Below the pieces are notes generated by a model, which saw only the letters and a list, made by a program, of their open reading frames with translations, did not search any database and had not been told where the DNA came from. Of a DNA stretch of 50,182 nucleotides, positions 43,196 to 50,182 are shown piece after piece; positions within the stretch are counted from its first letter, which is position 1; each line of letters begins with the position of its first letter. Source of the DNA: an uncultured Verrucomicrobiota bacterium (GTDB lineage: Bacteria > Verrucomicrobiota > Verrucomicrobiae > Verrucomicrobiales > DEV007); assembly GCA_902591645.1 (NCBI GenBank), contig CACJBM010000008.1, positions 1-50,182 of the forward strand, read 5' to 3'. The translations under genes and the position numbers were made by a program.

Positions 43196-44076
43196 GAGTC
43201 TTTTCTAACATCCTCTGATTCTGCACCAGTCTCTTTTAAAAATAGTCTTTCCAGAGTCGTTTTAGGTTTACCTGAACGAAGCAAGCTAGTTCCTTCACTG
43301 GCTTGAACCAACTTATCGATTTGATCTAAGATCTTATTGTCTGCGTGTTCTAAAATAATCTCAGTCTGACTCTCAATTTCTATGAGTTCTTCTAACTTTC
43401 CTTCCTTGACTAGTTTCCCCTGAAAAATAATACCAACCCTATCGCAAACTTCCTGAACCTGCTCTAGCAAGTGAGAAGAAAGAATAACCGAGATACCACG
43501 TTGCTTAAGTTCTATTATAAGATCACGAATCTTGCGCGAACCGGCAGGATCAACTCCAGCCGTAGGTTCATCAAGTACTACAAGCCTAGGATCCCCTATT
43601 AAGGCCTGCGCTAAGCCTATGCGTTGCAACATGCCCTTCGAATAACCTCCGAGCCGCCGGTCCCTTGCATTTTCTAAATCAACTAAAGAAAGTAATTCCG
43701 ATGTTCTTTCTTTAATTTTGCGACGAGATAGTCCACACAGCTTTCCATAAAAAGAAAGTGTCTCTGCTCCCGTTAAATATTTATAGAAATAGGGATTTTC
43801 AGGTAGGAACCCAACCGAACCTCTACTGGCTGTCTCACTACTAGACAATCCAAAAACTGCAGAACTCCCTGAAGTCGCAGATATCAATCCAAGCAAAACT
43901 TTCATTGTAGTGCTCTTGCCAGATCCATTAGGACCAATTAATCCATAAACTTCTCCAGCCTCAACGCGTAAGGACAAAGCATCAACAGCGACTACCTTTT
44001 CTTTACGAAAAGGAACCGGAAAGATTTTGGTCAGATTATTAATCTGGACAGCTGGAATAGTTTCTTCGGCCATCAT
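43192..44076 (-). CDS. ABC transporter ATP-binding protein
   Basis: A 294-residue ATPase. Walker A is GLIGPNGSGKSTTMKVLLG, the signature loop is LGGYSKGMLQRIGLAQAL, Walker B is RLVVLDEPTAGVDP, and the switch His lies in VILSSHLLEQV. The C-terminal extension (about 225-290) is typical of ABC-2 drug- or polymer-type exporters. It is first of the operon with the permease and TPR-like protein. Confidence 0.95.
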   Translation of the reverse strand: MMAEETIPAVQINNLTKIFPVPFRKEKVVAVDALSLRVEAGEVYGLIGPNGSGKSTTMKVLLGLISATSGSSAVFGLSSSETASRGSVGFLPENPYFYKYLTGAETLSFYGKLCGLSRRKIKERTSELLSLVDLENARDRRLGGYSKGMLQRIGLAQALIGDPRLVVLDEPTAGVDPAGSRKIRDLIIELKQRGISVILSSHLLEQVQEVCDRVGIIFQGKLVKEGKLEELIEIESQTEIILEHADNKILDQIDKLVQASEGTSLLRSGKPKTTLERLFLKETGAESEDVRKDS

Positions 44077-44196
44077 TAATTAAAGATACCTACTACAATA
44101 AATTTTAGTCTAATTGGTTCAATAAACAACAATAAGAAAGTACCAATTTCAGGTCATTTATTGATTATGGACAGTAAATTTATACACGTGCTAACT

Positions 44197-44243
44197 AAAA
44201 AAATTGCCCCGAGCCAAGCAATTTACAGCTCAGCACGGGGCAA
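44197..44243 (-). terminator. intrinsic terminator of the Hsp20 gene
   Basis: Reading the minus strand, TTGCCCCG and CGGGGCAA pair as an 8-base GC-rich stem around a 24-base interior that can extend the stem with further pairing (GAGC/GCTC), followed at once by a run of eight T. It ends 35 bases after the hsp20 stop. Confidence 0.85.
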
Positions 44244-44277
44244 ATCAATTTCGGATTTCCTTAGTAAAGAATCTTAT

Positions 44278-44736
44278 CTATGAAACCTCTACCTCAATTT
44301 TTTTTGGTTTAGATGACTCGGCTTTAGGGAGTAAAACACTCAGCACTCCATTCTTAAATCCAGCTTTAACAGAATCTGGATCCGCGTCATCTGGGACACG
44401 GAAATTTCTTAAAAAGGTTCCCTCTGAACGCTCCAAGCGATGAAGTGTCTCGTCCTCTGTAGAACTTTCAAATTTCCTATCACCTTGGATAGTCAATTTA
44501 CCATGCTCAACTGTGACCTGAACACCCTCTCTATCGACCCCAGGAATTTCAGCATCAATCCTGTATCCGGATTCGTTTTCGGTAATGTTCACGGCCGGAA
44601 TCCAGTCCGCTACAGGATTTTCGGCGCTCTGATTTTTCTCGTTCAGTGAACGCCCACCATTGTAGACAAGATCTGAAAGCTGATTAGTAACATGATGAAA
44701 TTCTCGGAACGGATTCCAATTAATAAGATTTGTCAT
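44278..44736 (-). CDS. small heat shock protein, Hsp20/alpha-crystallin family
   Basis: A 152-residue ATP-independent holdase chaperone. It opens with NPFREFHHVTNQL, and the alpha-crystallin domain (about 45-140) holds DWIPAVNITENESGYRIDAEIPG, VTVEHGKLTIQGDRK and the consensus FRVPDDADPDSVKAGFKNGVLSV-type end. An excellent ribosome binding site (AAGGAGG, 7 bases before ATG) sets it apart from nearly all other genes in the window. No CIRCE element was found upstream. Confidence 0.94.
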   Translation of the reverse strand: MTNLINWNPFREFHHVTNQLSDLVYNGGRSLNEKNQSAENPVADWIPAVNITENESGYRIDAEIPGVDREGVQVTVEHGKLTIQGDRKFESSTEDETLHRLERSEGTFLRNFRVPDDADPDSVKAGFKNGVLSVLLPKAESSKPKKIEVEVS

Positions 44737-45030
44737 AATTTTTCCTCCTTAGATTAGTTTGTATTTTTTTATTGTTAAAACCACTTTGGGGTTTTGCTAT
44801 ATATTAGATACATATTACATAGCTTAAAATATGCCAATTGGTGCAAACAACATCACTATGCGTTTATTACCAGTAGGTTATAAATATATATTGAGATTTT
44901 TTGCGCGCGCTAATTGTGCCATAATGTCTCTTATTGGAGAATTTTTCTCCTTTCAAAGAGCCATTATGACCCTTGTTAAAATTACTGCTACTTCCCTTGT
45001 CCAATTCACAAAAAACTCCAAACTTATTCG
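44737..45030. other. divergent intergenic region ahead of hsp20 and sialidase
   Basis: Within 294 bases the only structure I see is AAAACC and GGTTTT around a 6-7-base loop near 44777-44799, just upstream of hsp20, which could act in its leader. A 70-residue frame (44831-45043) shows no protein-like character. Both genes' promoters must lie here. Confidence 0.35.
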
Positions 45031-46212
45031 ATGCGCGTTCTGATCATACTCATTTGTCTAAATCTGAAAATCACTGCCAAAGAAATTCCATACATTGATT
45101 TGGCAAAGGAAACGGATCGTCAGGTGATCGTTGACAAGGAAAAAGGACAATACTTAGGCCATCCGACCACTACACTGCTCAGTAATGGAAAAACCGTTCT
45201 TTGTGTTTATCCTAAAGGTCACGGCAAAGGGCCCATCGTTTATAAGAGGAGTAATGATGCGGGAAAAACATGGAGCAAACGCTTGCAAACCCCCGCTAGT
45301 TGGACCAGCTCAAAAGAGGTCCCAACATTATTCCAAGTCACTGATAAAGAGGGCAATGATCGTATCATCATGTTCTCAGGTCTTTACCCCATACGAATGG
45401 CGTATAGCAATGATGAGGGAAAAAACTGGAGCGAACTAAAATCTATAGGTGAATTCGGAGGAATCGTTGCAATGGGAACCATGATCTCAGTAAAAGGAAA
45501 ACCCGGACATTACCGTGCCCTTTTTCATGATGATGGCCGCTTCATTTCAAATCAATCCAACCGAAAAAAACCAGTGAAATTCACACTATATAGTTCACTC
45601 TCAGTGGATGGAGGAATGACATGGCAAAAACCAGAAACTATATATTCATCAACAGAAATTCACCTCTGCGAACCAGGCTCCGTACGTTCTCCTGATGGCA
45701 AGCAAATCGCAGTCTTATTGCGTGAAAATTCTCGACGAAAAAATTCATATGTTATCTTTTCTGAAAACGAAGGGAAGACCTGGACAGAACCGAGCGAACT
45801 ACCCATCACACTGACCGGTGATCGTCACACAGCAAAATATCTCCCTGATGGAAGACTTTTCATTTCCTTTCGATGCCGAACAGCGATCGGGTCTAAGTTA
45901 GGAGTCAATAATAGTCCAATTCCATATGAGGGGGACTGGGCAGCATGGATCGGAAAATATCAAAACATTGTTAATGGGAATCCGGGCCAATACGTAATTC
46001 GAATAGCAGATAATAAAAAGAGTTGGGACACAACCTATCCTGGCGTGGAAGTACTTAAGGATGGAACCATACTAACCACGACCTATGGACATTGGCAAGA
46101 AGGCGAACAACCGTACATTATCTCGGTCAGGTTAAAGGCCAACGAAATCGATGAATTGGCAAAAAAATCCCCAAAATTAAGTATTAAGTCAGATACGATG
46201 CGCTTACAGTAA
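45031..46212 (+). CDS. secreted sialidase-like (BNR/Asp-box) protein
   Basis: A 393-residue beta-propeller. The signal peptide is short (MRVLIILICLNLKITA). Four Asp-boxes are visible: SNDAGKTWSK, SNDEGKNWSE, SVDGGMTWQK and SENEGKTWTE. The Arg of PTTTLLSNGKTVLCV-type strands and a late RLFISFRCR segment match exo-alpha-sialidase-like proteins, but the active site is not certain. In PVC genomes this family often accompanies sulfatases and DUF1501 genes for breakdown of marine glycans. It precedes the DUF1549 gene by 95 bases. Confidence 0.83.
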   Translation: MRVLIILICLNLKITAKEIPYIDLAKETDRQVIVDKEKGQYLGHPTTTLLSNGKTVLCVYPKGHGKGPIVYKRSNDAGKTWSKRLQTPASWTSSKEVPTLFQVTDKEGNDRIIMFSGLYPIRMAYSNDEGKNWSELKSIGEFGGIVAMGTMISVKGKPGHYRALFHDDGRFISNQSNRKKPVKFTLYSSLSVDGGMTWQKPETIYSSTEIHLCEPGSVRSPDGKQIAVLLRENSRRKNSYVIFSENEGKTWTEPSELPITLTGDRHTAKYLPDGRLFISFRCRTAIGSKLGVNNSPIPYEGDWAAWIGKYQNIVNGNPGQYVIRIADNKKSWDTTYPGVEVLKDGTILTTTYGHWQEGEQPYIISVRLKANEIDELAKKSPKLSIKSDTMRLQ

Positions 46213-46307
46213 TGACAATAAACTAACGATGTAATAAGTATGTGAAAGCCATAGTTTTCTTGACCTTCAAAGTTAGAAACGCACAGAATATTACATTAGC
46301 CGCTCAA

Positions 46308-49238
46308 ATGAAAAATTCTTTCACGCTCATCACATTGATCACAGCACTGATGTCATTTGCTGTTGGAAATGAACTAGATCATGCCTCGAAAATGGCAGCT
46401 AGTCAGAAGATTTTCAGTAATGAAATTAGAGGGATGCTGATCGAACGTTGTGTCAAATGTCATGGCGGTAAGAAGACACGTTCTGGATTCAATCTAACAA
46501 CTCGGCAAGGGCTATTATCAGGTGGAGACCAGGGAGTTGCAGTCATTGCAGGAGAGCCCAATGAAAGTCCAATCATAACGTACTTGCGTCACACTAAGGA
46601 ACCTTTCATGCCGCCTAAAGAATCTAAACTTCCTGATCCATTAATAGAAAAGATCGAAAGATGGATAGCTTTGGGCGCAGCATATGACAAACCTCTTATA
46701 GATAATGCCACAAAACAAAATGAGGGCCCGATGGAAGTCACTGATGAGGACAGGTCATATTGGGCATTCGCACCACTCAAAACCGATTTCCCTTCCGAAG
46801 CTAAAGTTGATGATTATGTAAAAACCGACGAATCATCCTCACCTAGAATCCTGGCTCGTCGGCTATACTTTGATTTGACCGGACTCCCACCATCCCCAGA
46901 AGAAGTTAACCAGTTCGTAAATGACAATTCACCAGAATCTTATAACAAATTAGTCGATCGATTACTCGAATCCAAACAGTTTGGAGAAAGGTGGGCTCGG
47001 CACTGGCTGGACATCGCTCGTTTTGCTGAAAGCCACGGATTCGAGCAAGACTACGATCGTAAGTTTGCTTTCCATTACCGGGACTTTGTCATTCGTGCCT
47101 TTAATGAAAACATGCCTTATGACCAATTCGTTCGCTGGCAAATTGCCGGAGATGAACTTGCCCCGAGTGATCCAATGGCAATGATGGCAACAGGATTCCT
47201 GGGAGCCGGTGTCTTCCCAACGCAAATCACTATCAGCGAAGCTGAACGTGTGCGCTATGACGCCATGGATGACATGCTAGCTACGATGGGAAGTGCAATG
47301 CTTGCCACAACTATAGGCTGCGCAAGATGTCATGATCATAAATATGATCCGATCCCTACCAAAGATTATTATAAAATGCTTTCAGCCTTTACGACCACAG
47401 TACGTAGCGACATCAACATTGATATGAGTTCCCTCGACAATAAAGGCAACGACGAACTTACACAAAAAATCAAGAAAGCGAAAGACGCTCGTGATGATTA
47501 CGAAAGTAAGGGTCTAATTACAGCATTCCGTACCTGGAACAGGAAAAGACTGGAAACTAAAGCAGCCGCAACAACAAATCCTCAATGGGATATCCTTTCC
47601 CCCAAATCACTCCTCTCCAAGGGTGGTGCAACATTTTCTTCTCAAGGCGACGGTTCACACCTAGCCAGCGGTAAGAATCCAGCATTAGATACCTACACAT
47701 TCATCACTTCAACACCAACTGACAATCTCAGGGCCTTTCGTCTAGAAGCTTTAGCTCACAAATCGATGAAAAATGGAGGGCCGGGCCGGGCAAGTAACGG
47801 AAATATTGCCCTGAGCGATCTCAAGGTCACCTGCGGCGGGAGACCGATTAAATTAGTAAATCCAAGGGCAACCTTTGAACAAAATAACTTACCAGTAGCC
47901 GCAATAATTGATAATAATGCAAAGTCAGCTTGGGCACTAGATCCACAGTTCGGTAAAGACCATGCAGCCATATTTGAAATAAATAATCCCGCAGACTGCA
48001 AAGCTGGAGAGGACCTAGTGTTTGTTCTGAAATTCGAAAATAATAACGGTCATAATATAGGTCGATTGCGTTTATCATCCTCAGCGCATGAGCCAGAAAC
48101 ACTAACCTTTAGTAAAGAAAATGCCAGTCCTGAGGAAATAGCTACTAATCAGATTAATGAGCTGATCAAGGCAGCAAAGGGACAATTCGACAATAAACTG
48201 CGCACTAGACTACTTGAAATCTATAAACCACTGGATAAAACATGGCGCGAACTCGATAACAATCTTACCAAGATTGAATCTGAACAAAAAAAAGCAATCA
48301 CTAAAGTCATGGTTTGCAGCGACGGTAATAAAGTCAAACCCATGCGCCACCATACAAGCAGCGGAAGTATCCCAAACTTTTACAAGCAAACTCACTTTCT
48401 CAAACGGGGAGACACTCGACAAAAAGGCGAAGTCGCTGAGTTAGGATTTCTCCAGGTTCTTACTAGAGGCGATGTTCCTAGGCCAGAAAAAAGCCGAAGT
48501 GCAATCGCGGACTGGATCACCGACAGTGAAAACGGGGCAGGACACTTACTTGCGCGGGTCATTGTCAACCGTATCTGGCAACATTATCTTGGCCAAGGTA
48601 TCGTTGCTACCCCCAATGACTTTGGATTTCAGGGAGAACGACCAAGCAATCCTGCACTACTTGACTGGCTATCTCATGAGCTAATCAAGACAAAATGGAA
48701 CCTCAAACACATTCATCGAACCATACTAAATAGTGATGCTTACCGAGCAAAACGCCTGCCGCGCAGACTCGAAGCGGAAGCTATCCGTGACAATGCTCTT
48801 GCTGTAAGTGAACTGATGGATAAGAAAATGTATGGAGCAGGAACACTGAATGAAGAAATGCGCAGACGCAGCATATACTTCATGATAAAGCGCACTAAAT
48901 TAGTACCAATCATGCAGTCATTTGACTGGCCTGACTCGCTGACAAGCTTAGGGAAGAGGTCCGTGACCACAACTCCAAGCCAAGCCCTCATTTTCATCAA
49001 CGATCCTAATATGCGACGTATGGCAGAAGGCTTCGCAAAAAGAATCTCCGGAAAATCTGATCCTATCAAAGAAGCTTACCAGGTAGCATACGGAAGGCTC
49101 CCATCTGATAACGAGCTCACTGCAGCGGTAGCATTTATTGAAGAACAGCAAAAATCACACAGCAACGATAAACACAAAGCGCTTTCTGACTTTTGCGGTG
49201 CATTGATGAGCGCTAACGAATTCATCTATATCGAATGA
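46308..49238 (+). CDS. DUF1549/DUF1553 protein with planctomycete cytochrome c domain
   Basis: A 976-residue secreted protein from the ATG at 46308, where a signal peptide (NSFTLITLITALMSFAVG) begins; an in-frame GTG at 46242 is upstream. The order is a cytochrome-like domain (CVKCH at 48-52 with FMPPKE as axial Met region), DUF1549 (RILARRLYFDLTGLPPSPEE, RWARHWLDIARFAESHG, second CARCH), a middle beta-sandwich module (about 480-620) and DUF1553 (HLLARVIVNRIWQHYLGQGI, TPNDFGFQG, PSQALIFINDPN). Its reaction is unknown. The stop overlaps the DUF1501 start (ATGA), the classic PVC pair. Confidence 0.94.
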   Translation: MKNSFTLITLITALMSFAVGNELDHASKMAASQKIFSNEIRGMLIERCVKCHGGKKTRSGFNLTTRQGLLSGGDQGVAVIAGEPNESPIITYLRHTKEPFMPPKESKLPDPLIEKIERWIALGAAYDKPLIDNATKQNEGPMEVTDEDRSYWAFAPLKTDFPSEAKVDDYVKTDESSSPRILARRLYFDLTGLPPSPEEVNQFVNDNSPESYNKLVDRLLESKQFGERWARHWLDIARFAESHGFEQDYDRKFAFHYRDFVIRAFNENMPYDQFVRWQIAGDELAPSDPMAMMATGFLGAGVFPTQITISEAERVRYDAMDDMLATMGSAMLATTIGCARCHDHKYDPIPTKDYYKMLSAFTTTVRSDINIDMSSLDNKGNDELTQKIKKAKDARDDYESKGLITAFRTWNRKRLETKAAATTNPQWDILSPKSLLSKGGATFSSQGDGSHLASGKNPALDTYTFITSTPTDNLRAFRLEALAHKSMKNGGPGRASNGNIALSDLKVTCGGRPIKLVNPRATFEQNNLPVAAIIDNNAKSAWALDPQFGKDHAAIFEINNPADCKAGEDLVFVLKFENNNGHNIGRLRLSSSAHEPETLTFSKENASPEEIATNQINELIKAAKGQFDNKLRTRLLEIYKPLDKTWRELDNNLTKIESEQKKAITKVMVCSDGNKVKPMRHHTSSGSIPNFYKQTHFLKRGDTRQKGEVAELGFLQVLTRGDVPRPEKSRSAIADWITDSENGAGHLLARVIVNRIWQHYLGQGIVATPNDFGFQGERPSNPALLDWLSHELIKTKWNLKHIHRTILNSDAYRAKRLPRRLEAEAIRDNALAVSELMDKKMYGAGTLNEEMRRRSIYFMIKRTKLVPIMQSFDWPDSLTSLGKRSVTTTPSQALIFINDPNMRRMAEGFAKRISGKSDPIKEAYQVAYGRLPSDNELTAAVAFIEEQQKSHSNDKHKALSDFCGALMSANEFIYIE

Positions 49239-50182
49239 TTAAAGACAACCATTGTGGACGCATAGAAAAAGCCTTCACCAAGCGCGAATTATTACAACGT
49301 GCTGGGGGCGGCATCGGTATGCTAGCCCTCAATTCTTTATTAATTGGAGAAGGGAAAGCCAATACAAATATCGGACCAAATCCAATGGCTGCACGTTATC
49401 CACATGGCTTTGGTAAGGCAAAACGCGTGATCTGGCTCTTTATTAATGGCGGCCCAAGTCATGTTGACACTTGGGACTACAAGCCAGGACTCGAAAAGGC
49501 AAACGGCAAAAAACTTGAGGGCTTTGACAATACCACAGGATTCTTTGACAAGGCAGTCGGCCCACTACTCAAGTCACCGTTCGAGTTCAAGCAATACGGT
49601 GATAGTGGGATGTGGGCATCTTCTATTTTTCCACACCTCTCTCAGCATGTTGACAAGATGGCATTCATAAAGTCATTCCACACTCAGTCCAATAACCACA
49701 GCCCGGCACTTTTCATGGCAAATACTGGAGTGCCCAGAATGAGCCATCCCTGTGTAGGAAGTTGGGTCACTTACGGACTAGGAACAGAAAATCAAAACCT
49801 TCCCGCATTCGTAGTCATGTCGGATCCACTCAATCGTGGATTGCCTAAGGGTCACGCAGCAAACTGGGGCAGTGGATTCCTTCCAGGTGCATTTCAAGGA
49901 ACTTGGGTACGATCAAAGGGAGAACCAATCCCTAACCTTAAACGCATTGCTGGCCTAAGTGATCAGCAACAACGTGCACAACTTAACTTTGTTGGTAAAC
50001 TTAACACAGCACACGAAAAACGTCATCCAGAAGAAACACAGTTAACCGCACGAATCAAAAGCTTTGAACTGGCCTACCGCATGCAACAGGAAGCGCCCGA
50101 GTGTTTTGAAATCGACAATGAACCAGAGCACATCAAATCTCTGTACGGAATCAGTGAGAAGCGTTGTGCACATTTTGCTCGT
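49235..50182 (+). CDS. DUF1501 family protein, cut by the window end
   Basis: The first 316 residues of a DUF1501 protein, open at the right edge. A Tat-like N-terminus (FTKRELLQRAGGGIGMLAL) is followed by VIWLFINGGPSHVDTWDYKP, SIFPHLSQHVDKMAFIKSFH, SNNHSPALFMANTG and HPCVGSWVTYGLG. It is translated in overlap with the DUF1549/DUF1553 gene and is thought to work with it outside the cytoplasm. It belongs to a different branch from the stand-alone copy at 7-8.6 kb, judged by its motifs. Confidence 0.93.
   Translation, partial: MIKDNHCGRIEKAFTKRELLQRAGGGIGMLALNSLLIGEGKANTNIGPNPMAARYPHGFGKAKRVIWLFINGGPSHVDTWDYKPGLEKANGKKLEGFDNTTGFFDKAVGPLLKSPFEFKQYGDSGMWASSIFPHLSQHVDKMAFIKSFHTQSNNHSPALFMANTGVPRMSHPCVGSWVTYGLGTENQNLPAFVVMSDPLNRGLPKGHAANWGSGFLPGAFQGTWVRSKGEPIPNLKRIAGLSDQQQRAQLNFVGKLNTAHEKRHPEETQLTARIKSFELAYRMQQEAPECFEIDNEPEHIKSLYGISEKRCAHFAR

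Noticed and set aside
44760..44800. A CCCCAAAG sequence upstream of hsp20 considered as a sigma32-type -10
   Set aside because: No CTTGAA-like -35 at the right distance, and no CIRCE repeat.
44831..45043. A 70-residue frame between hsp20 and the sialidase gene
   Set aside because: No ribosome binding site, no recognisable motif, and it overlaps the better supported sialidase start.

Overview
The window reads as a chromosomal segment of a free-living, probably aquatic member of the PVC group, most likely Verrucomicrobiota. The evidence is gene content: two DUF1501 proteins, a DUF1549/DUF1553 protein with a planctomycete-type cytochrome c domain, a PVC-type membrane-bound dehydrogenase domain, long PQQ-like beta-propeller proteins and several Tat-type secreted enzymes, on DNA of moderate to low GC. 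Phylum assignment is inference; no rRNA is present. Most genes have no recognisable Shine-Dalgarno sequence. The clear exceptions are infC and hsp20, with weaker purine stretches elsewhere.

Layout. 1-2.2 kb: an AT-rich three-gene cassette that looks like a miniature cyanobacterial-type exosortase system (a small secreted protein with a C-terminal sorting tail, an HpsJ-like membrane protein, and an exosortase with Cys-Arg-His catalytic residues). 2.2-5.4 kb: a tightly coupled polysaccharide operon (family 2 glycosyltransferase, long nitroreductase, polysaccharide pyruvyl transferase). 5.6-7.2 kb: ankyrin-repeat lipoprotein. 7.2-15 kb, minus strand: a DUF1501 protein, an unknown membrane-anchored protein, a 1272-residue beta-propeller with an inserted methyltransferase-like domain, and a Tat-exported alpha/beta hydrolase.

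15.3-21.3 kb: unknown secreted protein, then a housekeeping run of N-acetylmuramoyl-L-alanine amidase, NAD(P)HX repair enzyme, CPBP protease, ThiL, TsaE and TsaB. 21.4-24.6 kb: an AlgI/AlgJ-like polysaccharide O-acetylation pair. 24.65-25.7 kb: ilvC with a strong terminator. 25.8-27.2 kb: a translationally coupled pair, a small unknown membrane-anchored protein and an HTTM-domain protein. 27.2-30.7 kb, minus strand: thrS, infC and a HAD phosphatase; infC appears to start at ATC. 30.77 kb: tRNA-Pro(TGG). 30.9-35.9 kb: YbjN-like protein, half-size TauE/SafE protein, HolA, a Pro-Glu repeat lipoprotein, a beta-lactamase-like serine hydrolase and a metallophosphoesterase.

36-41 kb: two long secreted catabolic-type proteins (SGNH hydrolase fused to a helical enzyme-like region; PVC-type dehydrogenase domain) with T-rich codon use unlike the neighbours. 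41-44.7 kb, minus strand: an ABC exporter operon with a TPR-like protein, and a small heat shock protein. 45-50.2 kb: a sialidase-like protein followed by a coupled DUF1549/DUF1553-DUF1501 pair that runs off the end. Taken together, the accessory content concerns making, modifying, anchoring and degrading extracellular polysaccharides and surface proteins, set around a core of translation, tRNA modification and cofactor genes. I saw no insertion sequence, prophage, CRISPR array or rRNA.
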